Shown: piece after piece, positions 25,652-35,201 of the stretch | How positions within the stretch are numbered: the first letter of the stretch is position 1 | How the letters are laid out: each line of letters opens with the position of its first letter | Assembly: GCA_964576585.1 (NCBI GenBank) | Contig: CAZNWO010000001.1 | Span: 10,849 to 74,848, forward strand | Direction of reading: 5' to 3' | DNA: 64,000 bases | Origin: GCA-2730975 sp964576585 | GTDB taxonomy: Bacteria; Verrucomicrobiota; Verrucomicrobiia; Opitutales; Seribacteraceae | Notes under the pieces: generated by a model | Databases searched by the model: none | What the model saw: the letters and a program-made list of their open reading frames with translations, nothing else | What the model was told of the DNA's origin: nothing | Position numbers and translations under genes: made by a program

Positions 25652-26812
25652 CTACTCTTCTCCCTCAAAAAACCTCTTGGCTTTGTCGAGGATTCCTTCA
25701 TCGGGATTGATGTCCTTTTCGCCACATGTCTTGGCAAACTCTACCAAGGCCTCCCTTTGCTTCTTGGTCAACTTCGAGGGGACGTGAATGGAAATCCGGG
25801 CATACAAATCGCCAAAGCGACTTGAGTTTCGCAGGTTGGGCATACCTTTGTCGCGTAGACGGAAGGTTCGGCCGGATTGTGTGCCTGCAGGAATCTTCAG
25901 CGACACCTTTCCCGTAAGGGTGGGCACGCTAATTGAGCCACCCAAGGTAGCCAAGGTAAACGGGGTTGAGAGTTGATGAAAAAGATCATCTCCATCACGC
26001 TCGAAAAGGTCGTGCTCCTTGACCTGTACAAAAACATATAGGTCGCCCGACGGGCCTCCCATTGGGCCAGCATCGCCTCGCCCACGAGAACATAGTCGAT
26101 TCCCATCGTCTACCCCTGGAGGAACATTGACTTTTACGGTGTCGGGTTCTCGAATCCTTCCCTCTCCTTTGCAATCTCCGCAGGGATTTTCGACAACTGC
26201 TCCCGATCCATTGCACTTGGGACAAGTTCGGCGTATGCTGAGAAATCCTTGCGAAGACGCGACTTGCCCCATCCCTCCACAGGTGGGGCACATGACTTTG
26301 CCCGAACCCGAGGCCGCACCTGAGCCGTCACATGAATTGCATGATCCGAAGCGCCTGTACTTGATTTCTCTCTCCACCCCCTCGGCGGCCTGCTCGAGTG
26401 AAATGTCGAGAGAAACACGTAGGTCGGATCCGCGGGCGCCTCCCGAACTCGAAGTAGACGAACCCGATCCCCCAAAAAAATCCTCAAAAATGCTCCCAAA
26501 GCCGCCGCCGCCTCCACCTCCGCCTCCGCCGAAGACATCTCGAAACAAGTCAAAGGGATCTACTCCCGCTCCACCTCCACCTCCACCATGAAAGGCATCG
26601 TGGCCGAACTGGTCGTAGCGACGACGTTTCTCCGGATCCTTCAAGACATCGTAGGCTTCCGAGATTTTCTTAAATTTTTCCTCGGCGTCCTTGTCGTCGG
26701 GGTTCTTGTCGGGATGGTACTTTACCGCCAGCTTGCGATAGGAGCGCTTTAGGTCTTCGGGAGAAGCATCTCGGGAAACGCCCAACAGCTCGTAAAAGTC
26801 TTCCTTGGCCAT
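25652..26812 (-). CDS. dnaJ: Chaperone DnaJ (Hsp40)
   Basis: Co-chaperone that delivers unfolded clients to DnaK and stimulates its ATPase. 386 residues. It has a J-domain with the HPD triad (KYHPDKN, ~32), a Gly-rich linker (~75-120), a zinc-binding domain with four CxxCxGxG repeats (CNSCDGSG, CPTCGGMG, CPKCNGSG, CGDCKGEG, ~157-225) and a C-terminal client-binding domain. It lies directly after grpE; dnaK is not in the window. Confidence 0.98.
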   Translation of the reverse strand: MAKEDFYELLGVSRDASPEDLKRSYRKLAVKYHPDKNPDDKDAEEKFKKISEAYDVLKDPEKRRRYDQFGHDAFHGGGGGGAGVDPFDLFRDVFGGGGGGGGGGFGSIFEDFFGGSGSSTSSSGGARGSDLRVSLDISLEQAAEGVEREIKYRRFGSCNSCDGSGAASGSGKVMCPTCGGMGQVASSQGFLSIRRTCPKCNGSGAVVENPCGDCKGEGRIREPDTVKVNVPPGVDDGNRLCSRGRGDAGPMGGPSGDLYVFVQVKEHDLFERDGDDLFHQLSTPFTLATLGGSISVPTLTGKVSLKIPAGTQSGRTFRLRDKGMPNLRNSSRFGDLYARISIHVPSKLTKKQREALVEFAKTCGEKDINPDEGILDKAKRFFEGEE

Positions 26813-26851
26813 AGCCTGTATGTAATTGACGGGGCTTTTGCGGGTGGTTGC

Positions 26852-27487
26852 CTAGCTTTCGCTTTCTGCGACTCCTTCCGAAATAACCACGGCGGCAGGT
26901 CGCAGCAAGCGCTCTCCCAACTTATAACCGACCCGAACCGTAGACAAAACCAAGCCCTCGTCCACATCTTCACTGTTTTCTCTTGCGACAGCCTCATGAA
27001 GGTTGGGATCAAAAGGTTCGCCACAAGGGTCGATTAGAGACAAGCCGTTCTCGCTCAAAACGGACTCGAATTGAGTCAAAACCATGGCAAAACCATCAAC
27101 CACGCCTTTGGCCTCTTCTCTTTTTCGGGCATCTTCCATGCCCAATCGAAAGGCATCCATGGTAGGAAGCAAATCTCCGATAAGGTTCGCCTTGATGCGA
27201 GTGGAGATTTCCTCTCGATCGCGAGCTGCTCTTTTTCTCAAGTTGTCAAGCTCAGCGACGGCGCGCAGGTACTTGTTCTGAAGCTCGTCACGCTTACCGT
27301 AAGCTTCTTCGAGCCGAGCTTGAACTCTGTCCTCGGAATCCTTTTGGGAATCTTCCGGTTCTTCTCGTGATCCTTCAGCTGTTTCGTCAACGGAGCCTTC
27401 GTCGGATTCGCCCACTTCATCGCCAGCCAAAGTTTCGTCATGTTCTTTGACCCCTCCATCAGTTTGTGCCTCTTTCCCGTCTTCCAT
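26852..27487 (-). CDS. grpE: Nucleotide exchange factor GrpE
   Basis: Releases ADP from DnaK. 211 residues from the ATG at 27487 (a GTG immediately before it is a possible start). The first ~75 residues are acidic and disordered. Then comes the long dimerisation helix (NKYLRAVAELDNLRKRAARDREE, shown only as its core) and the C-terminal beta domain with the signature segment FDPNLHEAVARE, DVDEGLVLSTVRVGYKLGERLLRPA. It lies 39 bases upstream of dnaJ. Confidence 0.96.
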   Translation of the reverse strand: MEDGKEAQTDGGVKEHDETLAGDEVGESDEGSVDETAEGSREEPEDSQKDSEDRVQARLEEAYGKRDELQNKYLRAVAELDNLRKRAARDREEISTRIKANLIGDLLPTMDAFRLGMEDARKREEAKGVVDGFAMVLTQFESVLSENGLSLIDPCGEPFDPNLHEAVARENSEDVDEGLVLSTVRVGYKLGERLLRPAAVVISEGVAESES

Positions 27488-27557
27488 CACTATTCAAGCT
27501 TTGAGAAACCAACTAAAAAACCTCGCGAACTTCAAAGGGTCAACGGGAATCGGGAGC

Positions 27558-28517
27558 CTAAGATTCTTGGGTAAAGCGGTCCGTAACAAGGAAACTCGAT
27601 TCTTCAACGGCAGAGCAAACGCAATCGTCGACAAACGGAAGAAGGCCGGAGTCGCCGGCAACCAATTTGGTTTCGCCCGACTCCAGACAACCATTCAATA
27701 GATGCACCATGGCGGCATCGGTACGGGCAGGCGAAAGGTTTTTTGACTCTCCTGCCTTCCAATTGAATTTTCTCAACCTAAAATGGTTGCTTTCGGCCAA
27801 TAGCTTTTCGTCCATTTGGTCGTCCGTGGTCAAGGGCATGGGCTCAAAGTCGTTGAAGTCGATGCACTGCATGGCTTTCTCCACATGCAGTTCTCGCGGC
27901 TCGCCATTCAGCCCTAAACGGCCCCAATCGTAGACTCGATAGGTTGTGTCTGAATTTTGCTGAATTTCCAAGATCAAGTTGCCTGCTCCAATGGCATGGA
28001 TTCGCCCACTTTCCACCAAAAGTGAATCTCCTGCCTTTGATTCGATGCGATGACAAAACTCTTCCAGGTTTTCTTGACTCAAGGCCTTTTCGAAATGTTC
28101 TTTGGCAACTCCTTTTTTCAACCCGGCAAAAAGACTGGCTCCCGTTGAAGCCTCTGCCACATACCAGTTTTCCGTCTTGGGCTCTCCACCAAACAGCGAG
28201 GCGGAAGCAGCTGTTGGATGGACTTGCAGGCTGAGACGCTCGGCGCAATCAAGCCACTTCACCAAAATGGGGAAGCGCTTTGACGCCGACCAGGAATTCC
28301 CGAGTAATTCCGAGGGCTGAGCCTCGATGAGCTCCCTAACGGTAAGGCCCGCGAGAGGCCCCTCAGCAACAACGGATTGAGCATCCTCTCGATCCACAAG
28401 CTCCCAAGACTCGCCTATTTTTTTTTCTTCCGGAAGATTCCGCTCAAAGGCTTCTTCCAGACGACGACCACCCCAGACGCGCTGCATATAAATTGGATTA
28501 AACTTAAGAATCGACAT
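27558..28517 (-). CDS. manA: Mannose-6-phosphate isomerase, type I
   Basis: Interconverts mannose-6-phosphate and fructose-6-phosphate, feeding GDP-mannose or heptose precursors. 319 residues from the ATG at 28517 (MSILKFNPIYM). Zinc ligands are suggested by LSLQVHPT (~92) with the following Glu in TENWYV, and by the second-half GRIHAIGAGNLILEIQQNSDTTYRVYDWGR (core GRIHAIGAG, ~165). The short length matches the Bacillus-type ManA/Pmi group. It is the first gene of the operon through grpE, dnaJ, rfaE2, purN and prmA, and is divergent from ftsK. Confidence 0.92.
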   Translation of the reverse strand: MSILKFNPIYMQRVWGGRRLEEAFERNLPEEKKIGESWELVDREDAQSVVAEGPLAGLTVRELIEAQPSELLGNSWSASKRFPILVKWLDCAERLSLQVHPTAASASLFGGEPKTENWYVAEASTGASLFAGLKKGVAKEHFEKALSQENLEEFCHRIESKAGDSLLVESGRIHAIGAGNLILEIQQNSDTTYRVYDWGRLGLNGEPRELHVEKAMQCIDFNDFEPMPLTTDDQMDEKLLAESNHFRLRKFNWKAGESKNLSPARTDAAMVHLLNGCLESGETKLVAGDSGLLPFVDDCVCSAVEESSFLVTDRFTQES

Positions 28518-28591
28518 TGGGCAGATAATTCCTAAGGATGGCATAAGATGGCAACGAAAAGCAATGTTGCCTAGTCAAAAGGAATGGGAAA

Positions 28592-31120
28592 ATGGTGGTG
28601 AAAAAGGGAAAAAATGTGCGTGCGAACAAGGCAAGCGTTGGAAAAATAACTCCCCAGCGCAGACCATGGGTAGCCACTGGCCTTGCCTTGGTCGGCCTTC
28701 TGACGTTGGTGGCGTTGTGGGATTATGATCCCGGCAGCATCCACGAATCTCCACCAAGAGGCGACCCCCACCTGCTGGGAGGCGCAGGGGAACTTGCCGC
28801 CCGACACATGTTCGGAATTGTTGGAATTGTAGCATGGCTCTTGCCATGGCTTTTTTGTACTGGGGCCTTTCTCTTGGCAACGGAAACCACCAAGAGCGAA
28901 AAAATTAGAAAGGTGATCACCCTCTTCGTCATTATTCTCTCTCTTTCCACTTTCGCCAGCCTGCTTGATGCGGCGACGAACTCACAATTTGACTTTCAAC
29001 TTTATGAACATGGTCGCGGGGGATCCTTGGGTGGTTTGCTGTATACGGGACTCTTGGCAAAAAGCTTGGGCAGTTTGGGGACTGGTCTGGTCTTGACCTT
29101 CGCTCTCTTGGCCAGCCTTTTCCTTCACTGGTCCGTCCAGCCAAGCCAAGCCTTTGCCGGGTTGGTGGGCTTGGGAAGGAGTCTGCGAGAAAAATTTCCT
29201 GCAAAAGATGAGCTAAACGAGGAAGATAATCCTGCAAAAGAGACCAAGACCTCATTTGTGGAGACCGCTCAGGAACCGATAGCAGACAAAAAGAGCGGGT
29301 TTTCCTTTTTCGGCCGCAAAAAGGAAGATGATGACATACTTTTCGGTGCAGTTGGAGGAGGCTCGCAAGAAGAAGTCAAGGCATCGAAAACCACCAAGCC
29401 AAAAAAGAAAAAAGAGGCTGCGCCGAAAGAAAAGGAGCCATCGGCAGAAAAGGATGTCCCGGCAAAAGATGAGGAGAAAAAGGTCGAACCCAAAAAGGAT
29501 GGGGATGAAGATGCCGAAGAGGGCGATGACATCGGGGGCTTCAAGGTTGTTCGGGCGGCAAAGACTGAAAAAGCCGCAGACCTCTTTCCTGAGCGAAAAG
29601 GCGATTACCACTTCCCAACCCTCGACCTGCTGATGGATGCGCCCGAGGAAATTTCGGGCGGGGACGAGGATCATATGACCAAGGCATTGAGACTGAAGGA
29701 AACCTTGTCGCAGTTCAAAATCGAGGTCGAACTCGGTGAAGTACATACCGGACCCGTGATCACACGGTACGACATACATCCCGCCGCTGGAGTTAAAGTA
29801 GCAAAAATCGCTACACTGGAAAAAGATTTGGCGATGGCCCTGAAGGCGGAAAGCGTAAGAATTTTGGCACCTGTCCCCGGCAAAGGTTGCGTTGGCATCG
29901 AGGTGCCGAATGACAAACCTTCTCCCGTATGCCTAAAGGAAATTCTGGAATCCAAAGCGTGGGCAGAAGCCAATGCGGAAATTCCTCTAGTATTGGGCAA
30001 AGAGGCCAGCGGCAGGCCATTGGTAGCGGATTTGGCTAAAATGCCCCACCTTTTGGTTGCAGGTTCAACAGGTTCGGGAAAAACCGTTTGCATTAACACC
30101 GTCATCGCATCCTTGTGCTATCATTCCAGTCCGGAAGACGTGCGATTTATCATGGTCGATCCAAAAATCGTCGAGATGAAGGTGTACAACGATCTTCCGC
30201 ACATGCTGATTCCTGTGGTAACCGAACCAAAGAAGGTGCCGGGCGCCCTTAAGTGGTTGCTTATCGAGATGGAAAGGCGTTACCAAATTTTCTCCAAGGT
30301 CGGCGTCAGGAATATAGCGGGATTCAATGCTAAGATTCTTCAAGACAAGGAGGAGAAGGAGAAGGCATTGGCGCTAGAGGCGGAAATGTCGCCCGAAGAA
30401 AGAGCCGCCATCTCCAGCATAGAGGTTCCCCGGGATGACGATGTGCTGGAAATTCCTGAAAACAAATTGCCTTACATCGTTTGCATTATCGATGAGCTTG
30501 CCGACCTCATGATGGTAGCCCAAGCCGACGTCGAAACCGGCATAGCCCGATTGGCTCAGCTAGCCAGGGCCGCAGGGATTCACCTGATCATTGCAACCCA
30601 AAGACCTTCGGTAAACGTGATCACGGGGGTCATCAAGGCCAATCTTCCAAGTCGCATTTCCTTCCGGGTGGCCTCCTTCAGGGACAGCCAAACCATCTTG
30701 GACGCCAAGGGTGCGGAAACCTTGATCGGCAAGGGGGACATGCTTTTCATCCCACCCGGAAGTCCGAACTTTCTCCGAGCGCAAGGTGCCTTCGTAAGCG
30801 ACGAAGAAATCAACGGGATTGTAGAGTTCCTAAAAAGAAACGGGCCTCCGGAAATCATCGAGGAGGTTCAACAACAGGTGGAAGCCGCAGGAGCGGAAGA
30901 TGTATTGGGAGAGGGTGATGAGGACGGCAACGAGGACCCCATGCTGAAGAAGGCCGTAGAGATTATACGTACAACAAAAAGGGCCTCCACCTCGAACCTG
31001 CAACGAAAGCTCAGCATCGGCTACAATCGCGCCGCCCGTATCATGGACGAGCTAGAGGATCGGGGAATCGTAGGCCCAGACAATGGCTCTCAAGGACGAG
31101 AAATTCTTGTAGACCTGTAA
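28592..31120 (+). CDS. ftsK: DNA translocase FtsK/SpoIIIE
   Basis: Septal DNA pump that resolves chromosome dimers and clears DNA from the division plane. 842 residues. Four membrane segments occupy ~25-190. An acidic/basic low-complexity linker runs ~200-335 (shorter than in E. coli). The motor has Walker A GSTGSGKTVCIN (~490) and Walker B YIVCIIDELADLMM (~630), with TQRPSVNVITG after it. The C-terminal winged-helix gamma domain (~775-842: TTKRASTSNLQRKLSIGYNRAARIMD core) reads KOPS-like polarity motifs in known systems. AAGGA precedes the ATG. Confidence 0.96.
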   Translation: MVVKKGKNVRANKASVGKITPQRRPWVATGLALVGLLTLVALWDYDPGSIHESPPRGDPHLLGGAGELAARHMFGIVGIVAWLLPWLFCTGAFLLATETTKSEKIRKVITLFVIILSLSTFASLLDAATNSQFDFQLYEHGRGGSLGGLLYTGLLAKSLGSLGTGLVLTFALLASLFLHWSVQPSQAFAGLVGLGRSLREKFPAKDELNEEDNPAKETKTSFVETAQEPIADKKSGFSFFGRKKEDDDILFGAVGGGSQEEVKASKTTKPKKKKEAAPKEKEPSAEKDVPAKDEEKKVEPKKDGDEDAEEGDDIGGFKVVRAAKTEKAADLFPERKGDYHFPTLDLLMDAPEEISGGDEDHMTKALRLKETLSQFKIEVELGEVHTGPVITRYDIHPAAGVKVAKIATLEKDLAMALKAESVRILAPVPGKGCVGIEVPNDKPSPVCLKEILESKAWAEANAEIPLVLGKEASGRPLVADLAKMPHLLVAGSTGSGKTVCINTVIASLCYHSSPEDVRFIMVDPKIVEMKVYNDLPHMLIPVVTEPKKVPGALKWLLIEMERRYQIFSKVGVRNIAGFNAKILQDKEEKEKALALEAEMSPEERAAISSIEVPRDDDVLEIPENKLPYIVCIIDELADLMMVAQADVETGIARLAQLARAAGIHLIIATQRPSVNVITGVIKANLPSRISFRVASFRDSQTILDAKGAETLIGKGDMLFIPPGSPNFLRAQGAFVSDEEINGIVEFLKRNGPPEIIEEVQQQVEAAGAEDVLGEGDEDGNEDPMLKKAVEIIRTTKRASTSNLQRKLSIGYNRAARIMDELEDRGIVGPDNGSQGREILVDL

Positions 31121-31212
31121 GTGCAAATGAATCGCCTGAAAAAGGACAACGATTTCTCAATAGGTGCTTGCGAAAAAAAGGGTCTCGTGTTTTTGCCTTC
31201 AAAGGAAACCTT

Positions 31213-32049
31213 ATGGCAACTCTAGGACAAAAGCTCGAGGAGGCCCGAAACAGAAAGGGCATTTCAATACGGGAAGCGGAGGAGAGCACTAAAATCCGCG
31301 GGCACTTTTTGGCCTCCTTCGAGCAGGATAATTTCGACCTCAACCTCCCACCCGTCTACCTAAGTGGCTTTCTCAAGAATTACGCTCGGTTTCTTGGGCT
31401 CGACACAGAGGCAGTCCTAGCCGAGCTGGAATCTCTTTCTTCATCTTCCTCCTCAAAGTCTGCAAAAAAGAATCTTGGTTCTCTCACTACTACCGAATCT
31501 TCCTCAGACGGCGAGGTCGCCACTGCCGCACCAACTCCTACAGGTTCTCCTTCAGGAGGAGGCTCCCCTCTTTCCGTTAGCGAAACAGCCAAGCCTAGCG
31601 GTATTCTAAGGCCCGCCTTGTTGGTTGTCGCAGGCATTTTTGTCGTGGCCCTCGTAATCGTGGGCGTAGTGAAATTGCTTACGGGACCCGACCAACCGAA
31701 TCCCATCGCAGGTGAAACCAACGGAACGGTCAGTGAAAGAAAGCCTCCTGCAGGCAATACTCCTGTCGGTTCTAGCGGAGAACTACCGAAAATCACCTTG
31801 CACCTTGCCGCGTACGGCCCCATCGAAAGGCTTATACTTAAAGACGATGGGGCTGTTTCGACGCAGAACAAATACTACGAGCGAAGAGACCTTAAGGAGG
31901 GTTGGGAAGAAAGCTTTATCTTGCGCAAATCATTTCAGTGCTATGTTTCCTCGCTCGAGAATATTCGCTACATCATAAACGAGGGACAAGAACTGATTCC
32001 GCCCAAAAGCGGTCCTGGAAAAATCGTTTGGCCAGCCCAAAAGGAATAG
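31213..32049 (+). CDS. RodZ-like membrane protein with N-terminal helix-turn-helix
   Basis: 278 residues from the ATG at 31213, which has AAAGGA seven bases upstream; an in-frame TTG at 31168 is less likely. The order is a cytoplasmic helix-turn-helix of the RodZ/HTH_25 type (~1-65: LGQKLEEARNRKGISIREAEE core, GFLKNYARFLGLD), a Ser/Thr/Pro/Gly-rich linker (~75-135), a single membrane helix (~138-162) and a periplasmic beta-rich domain (~190-278) like DUF4115. RodZ binds MreB and shapes rod growth. Whether this protein does so here is inferred from architecture only. It follows ftsK by ~90 bases on the same strand. Confidence 0.82.
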   Translation: MATLGQKLEEARNRKGISIREAEESTKIRGHFLASFEQDNFDLNLPPVYLSGFLKNYARFLGLDTEAVLAELESLSSSSSSKSAKKNLGSLTTTESSSDGEVATAAPTPTGSPSGGGSPLSVSETAKPSGILRPALLVVAGIFVVALVIVGVVKLLTGPDQPNPIAGETNGTVSERKPPAGNTPVGSSGELPKITLHLAAYGPIERLILKDDGAVSTQNKYYERRDLKEGWEESFILRKSFQCYVSSLENIRYIINEGQELIPPKSGPGKIVWPAQKE

Positions 32050-32056
32050 AAAAACT

Positions 32057-35000
32057 TCAGTTCCTGGAAGAGGGCACGACATCCAGCACCAGCTTCTTTT
32101 CCTTTCTGTAAACTTCTATCTTGTAGGATTTTTTCGGTTTAAGGCTCCCGATGGCATCAGTGTAGTCGTAGACGTTCTCAATCTTTTTGCCGGCAAGGCC
32201 AATAATTACATCGCCTCCTCGCAAACCAGCCTTCTCGGCAGGCCCTCCCTTGGCAACACCGGAAAGCAGCACGCCCTTTACGTCGCCTTGGGAGTAATCA
32301 GGAATCGTGCCGAGATAGGCAGTGAGGCGACCTCGGCTTCGGCTTTTAGGTGCAGGAACTGACTTGTAGGGAATTGGGTCATCCCTTTCCAGCAGCTGTA
32401 TGCTTATCCTTGAAATGAGCTTTCCGCAATCAGCTGCTGCTTCGTAGTCAAGCTTCTCGGCTGTGTCGGTCGGAGAATGATAGTCCTTATGAAGACCCGT
32501 GAAGGCACTAAGGATTGGCACTCCTCGAGAATAAAAGGACGTTGTGTCTGTGGGAAGATGACTATCGTTTTGGGGGTTCAGGTTGAGACCGACGGGAACA
32601 TTTGCTTTTTCTATTATGGGCAGCCAGCCTTCCCCGGAACCGATACCATGTATGGTTAGCTTTTCGTTATAGCGACCAACCATATCGAGGTTTAGATAGG
32701 TGACGAGGGGTAAGCTGGCATTTTCGTCATGCTTTTTTGCCTTTTCTTCGAGTTCACGAGCATAATGGCCAGAACCGACGAGACCAATTTCTTCTCCAGA
32801 CCAAGCGGCGAACAGTAGGTCGAATTTCATGTTCAATAATCCTCGTTTCTTGAGGTCTGCAAGGAACTGGGCAATTTCAAGAAGGATGGCAATGCCCGAG
32901 GCATTGTCGTCCGCCCCCGGATGAATCTTGTCTTTGTCTTTCTTTTGAGCCCGTGAACCTGCTTTGCCTCTCCCAACGTGATCGACATGAGCACCAATAG
33001 CAATGAAGTGCTTCGTCGGCTTTTTTCCGGCACGTATCCAGCCAAGTACATTTCTTCCCGTTCCTTTTTCCCTGAGAATTTCCAGTTTTGCGCTACATGA
33101 AATACCCTTGAGGGGAAATCCCATGGTTGGGAGACCTTTGTCGAGCTGATCATGAACGACTTTCAGATCCTTACCGGCTGAGGTAAAGATTGACGAAGCG
33201 ATCTTGTCGGATACCGAAAGGGCGGCAATGGAAATGCCCGCGGATTCCGCCCCTGAAAAGAACCGGACAAGTTCCTTGCGATCCTCGGCATTCGGTCCAG
33301 TTGCAAAGATTATCCCTGCGGCGCCTAAGTTGCGGGCCAAGGTGGCCTTCTTTCGAAGAGCTGCGTGACTCCAAAATTTGTCGCGGCGCTTCTTCTCCCA
33401 ACTTTTTGGCAAGTAACGAAGAACCAGTACCCATTTGCCCTTTACGTCTAGATGGACGTAGGAATCGTATTCTGGATAATCACCTTCTTTCGGCGTATGA
33501 ATGCCATAGCCGGCAAAAACGAGCTCATTTGCCTCAAATTCTCCGCTCTCTGAAAAAGCTACAGGTCGCCAATCCTTGTTGATTTCGAAGACTATCGACT
33601 CTTTGCCCTTGATTGATAGGGCATTGTTTTTTCCAGGTGTGACGTTCTTGGTGAAAGGAAAAGCTTGATACCAGTCATCTTTTTCGCCTGCAGGCCGAAG
33701 GCCAAAAGCCTCAAAGTTTTCCGCAACGTAGCGAGTTGCCTTTTGTGCACCCTCAGAGCCTGTAAACCTTCCCTCTAATTCCCGCGAAGCCAGATATTCA
33801 ACATGCATGCGCGCGTCTTCTGGTTCGATGGTTGTCGAAAGGTCGGACAATACTTGGGGTTCATTGCCTTGATTTGCTGGTTTTGACAAGGAACTGCTGG
33901 ACGATTTGGCGAGCAAATTAATTGCTTCGGCATGATTCCAGCGGGCCAAATGAATTTGCGATTGCCTGGAAGTTCCTCGGTTGCTTGTCCATGCCAAGGA
34001 TTTTCCATCGGGAGAAAAACTGGGGAGTCCGTCAAATCCTTCGGTAAAGGTAACTCGAACTGGTTCTTTCGCGCCTTTGGCATCCACGAGATAAAGTTCG
34101 AAGTTCTGAAAGCCATGAACATTTGTTGAAAAAATCAAGTATTGTCCCGAGGGATGGAAAAAGGGAGCCCATGACATTTTCTGAAGGCTTGTGATCTTTC
34201 TCTGGCGAGATCCATCCACATCCATAACATAGATTTCCGCTTGATGACCATTCTCTGAAAAACGACGCCAGCAAATACTTTTTCCATCCGCACTGAAGAA
34301 GGGACCGCCATCGTAACCAGCGGAGTTGGTAAGACGACGCAGGTTTGAGCCATCTGCATTCATCAGGTAGATTTCCGCAAAATAAGATTTATCCCGAGAC
34401 AAGATTTCTTCTTCCTTTGAGGACAGCTTTCTTTCGTAGGCTTGGCGGTTTGAAGCGAAAACGATCAGGTTCCCATCGGGGGAATAGCATCCCTCGGCAT
34501 CATAACCTTTCACATTCGTAAGATTTTTAAGTTTTCCGGAATCAACATTCTTCTCAAAAATATCGTACCATTCGTCATAGTCCCAAGAGTATTTGCGGGT
34601 CTTTCCCGACTCCCGAAAATCCAATTCCCTCTTTTGTTTATCCTTGGCCTCTGGGTCATGATGGCTGGAGGCAAAAAGGACTCTTTTTCCACTCGGATGG
34701 TACCATGCACAGGTAGTTTTGCCGCTTCCCGTAGAAATCATTTCATTTTCACCCGTCTGAAGATCAAGAGAAAAGATTTGGTAAAAGGGGTTATCCGGCA
34801 GGCGCTCAGATTGATAGATCAACCTAGTTCCATCTTGCGAAAAGTATCCCTCCCCACTTCTTTTGCCGGCCAAGGTAAGCTTTCTGGTTCTGCTTAGCAA
34901 AACCCCCTCCTTTTTTTTAAGCTGATCCGCGCTTAGCTCAAGAGATTCCTCCTTTTTGTCAGCTGGAGGAAAATTGCTTTCTCCATAGCAAGGGACAGAA

Positions 35001-35059
35001 AAAATAGTCTGCAAGAGAACGGGATACAGGAAAATGCTTGAAAGAATATGAGATTTCAT
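32057..35059 (-). CDS. Exported TolB-type propeller / PA / M28 aminopeptidase / PDZ protein
   Basis: 1000 residues with the ATG at 35059 giving a signal peptide (ILSSIFLYPVLLQTIFSV). A PD40/TolB-like propeller occupies ~50-390, with repeats such as SPDGNLIVFASNR, SADGKSICW, HPSGQYLIFSTN and SPDGKSLAWTSNR. A protease-associated (PA) insert is followed by the M28 zinc peptidase: AIGAHVDHVG (His), GADDNASGIAILLE (Asp), AWSGEEIGLVGS (catalytic Glu-Glu) and YLNLDMVGRY. A C-terminal PDZ domain (~915-1000; GGPAEKAGLRGGDVI core) ends the protein. A secreted peptide-scavenging role is likely; domain functions are from family knowledge. It converges on the RodZ-like gene with seven bases between stops. 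Confidence 0.9.
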   Translation of the reverse strand: MKSHILSSIFLYPVLLQTIFSVPCYGESNFPPADKKEESLELSADQLKKKEGVLLSRTRKLTLAGKRSGEGYFSQDGTRLIYQSERLPDNPFYQIFSLDLQTGENEMISTGSGKTTCAWYHPSGKRVLFASSHHDPEAKDKQKRELDFRESGKTRKYSWDYDEWYDIFEKNVDSGKLKNLTNVKGYDAEGCYSPDGNLIVFASNRQAYERKLSSKEEEILSRDKSYFAEIYLMNADGSNLRRLTNSAGYDGGPFFSADGKSICWRRFSENGHQAEIYVMDVDGSRQRKITSLQKMSWAPFFHPSGQYLIFSTNVHGFQNFELYLVDAKGAKEPVRVTFTEGFDGLPSFSPDGKSLAWTSNRGTSRQSQIHLARWNHAEAINLLAKSSSSSLSKPANQGNEPQVLSDLSTTIEPEDARMHVEYLASRELEGRFTGSEGAQKATRYVAENFEAFGLRPAGEKDDWYQAFPFTKNVTPGKNNALSIKGKESIVFEINKDWRPVAFSESGEFEANELVFAGYGIHTPKEGDYPEYDSYVHLDVKGKWVLVLRYLPKSWEKKRRDKFWSHAALRKKATLARNLGAAGIIFATGPNAEDRKELVRFFSGAESAGISIAALSVSDKIASSIFTSAGKDLKVVHDQLDKGLPTMGFPLKGISCSAKLEILREKGTGRNVLGWIRAGKKPTKHFIAIGAHVDHVGRGKAGSRAQKKDKDKIHPGADDNASGIAILLEIAQFLADLKKRGLLNMKFDLLFAAWSGEEIGLVGSGHYARELEEKAKKHDENASLPLVTYLNLDMVGRYNEKLTIHGIGSGEGWLPIIEKANVPVGLNLNPQNDSHLPTDTTSFYSRGVPILSAFTGLHKDYHSPTDTAEKLDYEAAADCGKLISRISIQLLERDDPIPYKSVPAPKSRSRGRLTAYLGTIPDYSQGDVKGVLLSGVAKGGPAEKAGLRGGDVIIGLAGKKIENVYDYTDAIGSLKPKKSYKIEVYRKEKKLVLDVVPSSRN

Positions 35060-35201
35060 AGATTGCGGAAATCTAAGGCTAGAAAGCGTTCGGGCAAGCA
35101 GGTTTCGATCTCTAAGGCAATGTTTTGCCGATTTAACCGATGCCATCTTTTGCCTAGAAACCATTTGCAAGCTTTGGGCCAATGAGCATAAAACGCCAAA
35201 T

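Noticed and set aside
26019..26591. Proline-rich plus-strand frame opposite dnaJ
   Set aside because: Antisense image of the DnaJ Gly-rich and zinc-finger region.
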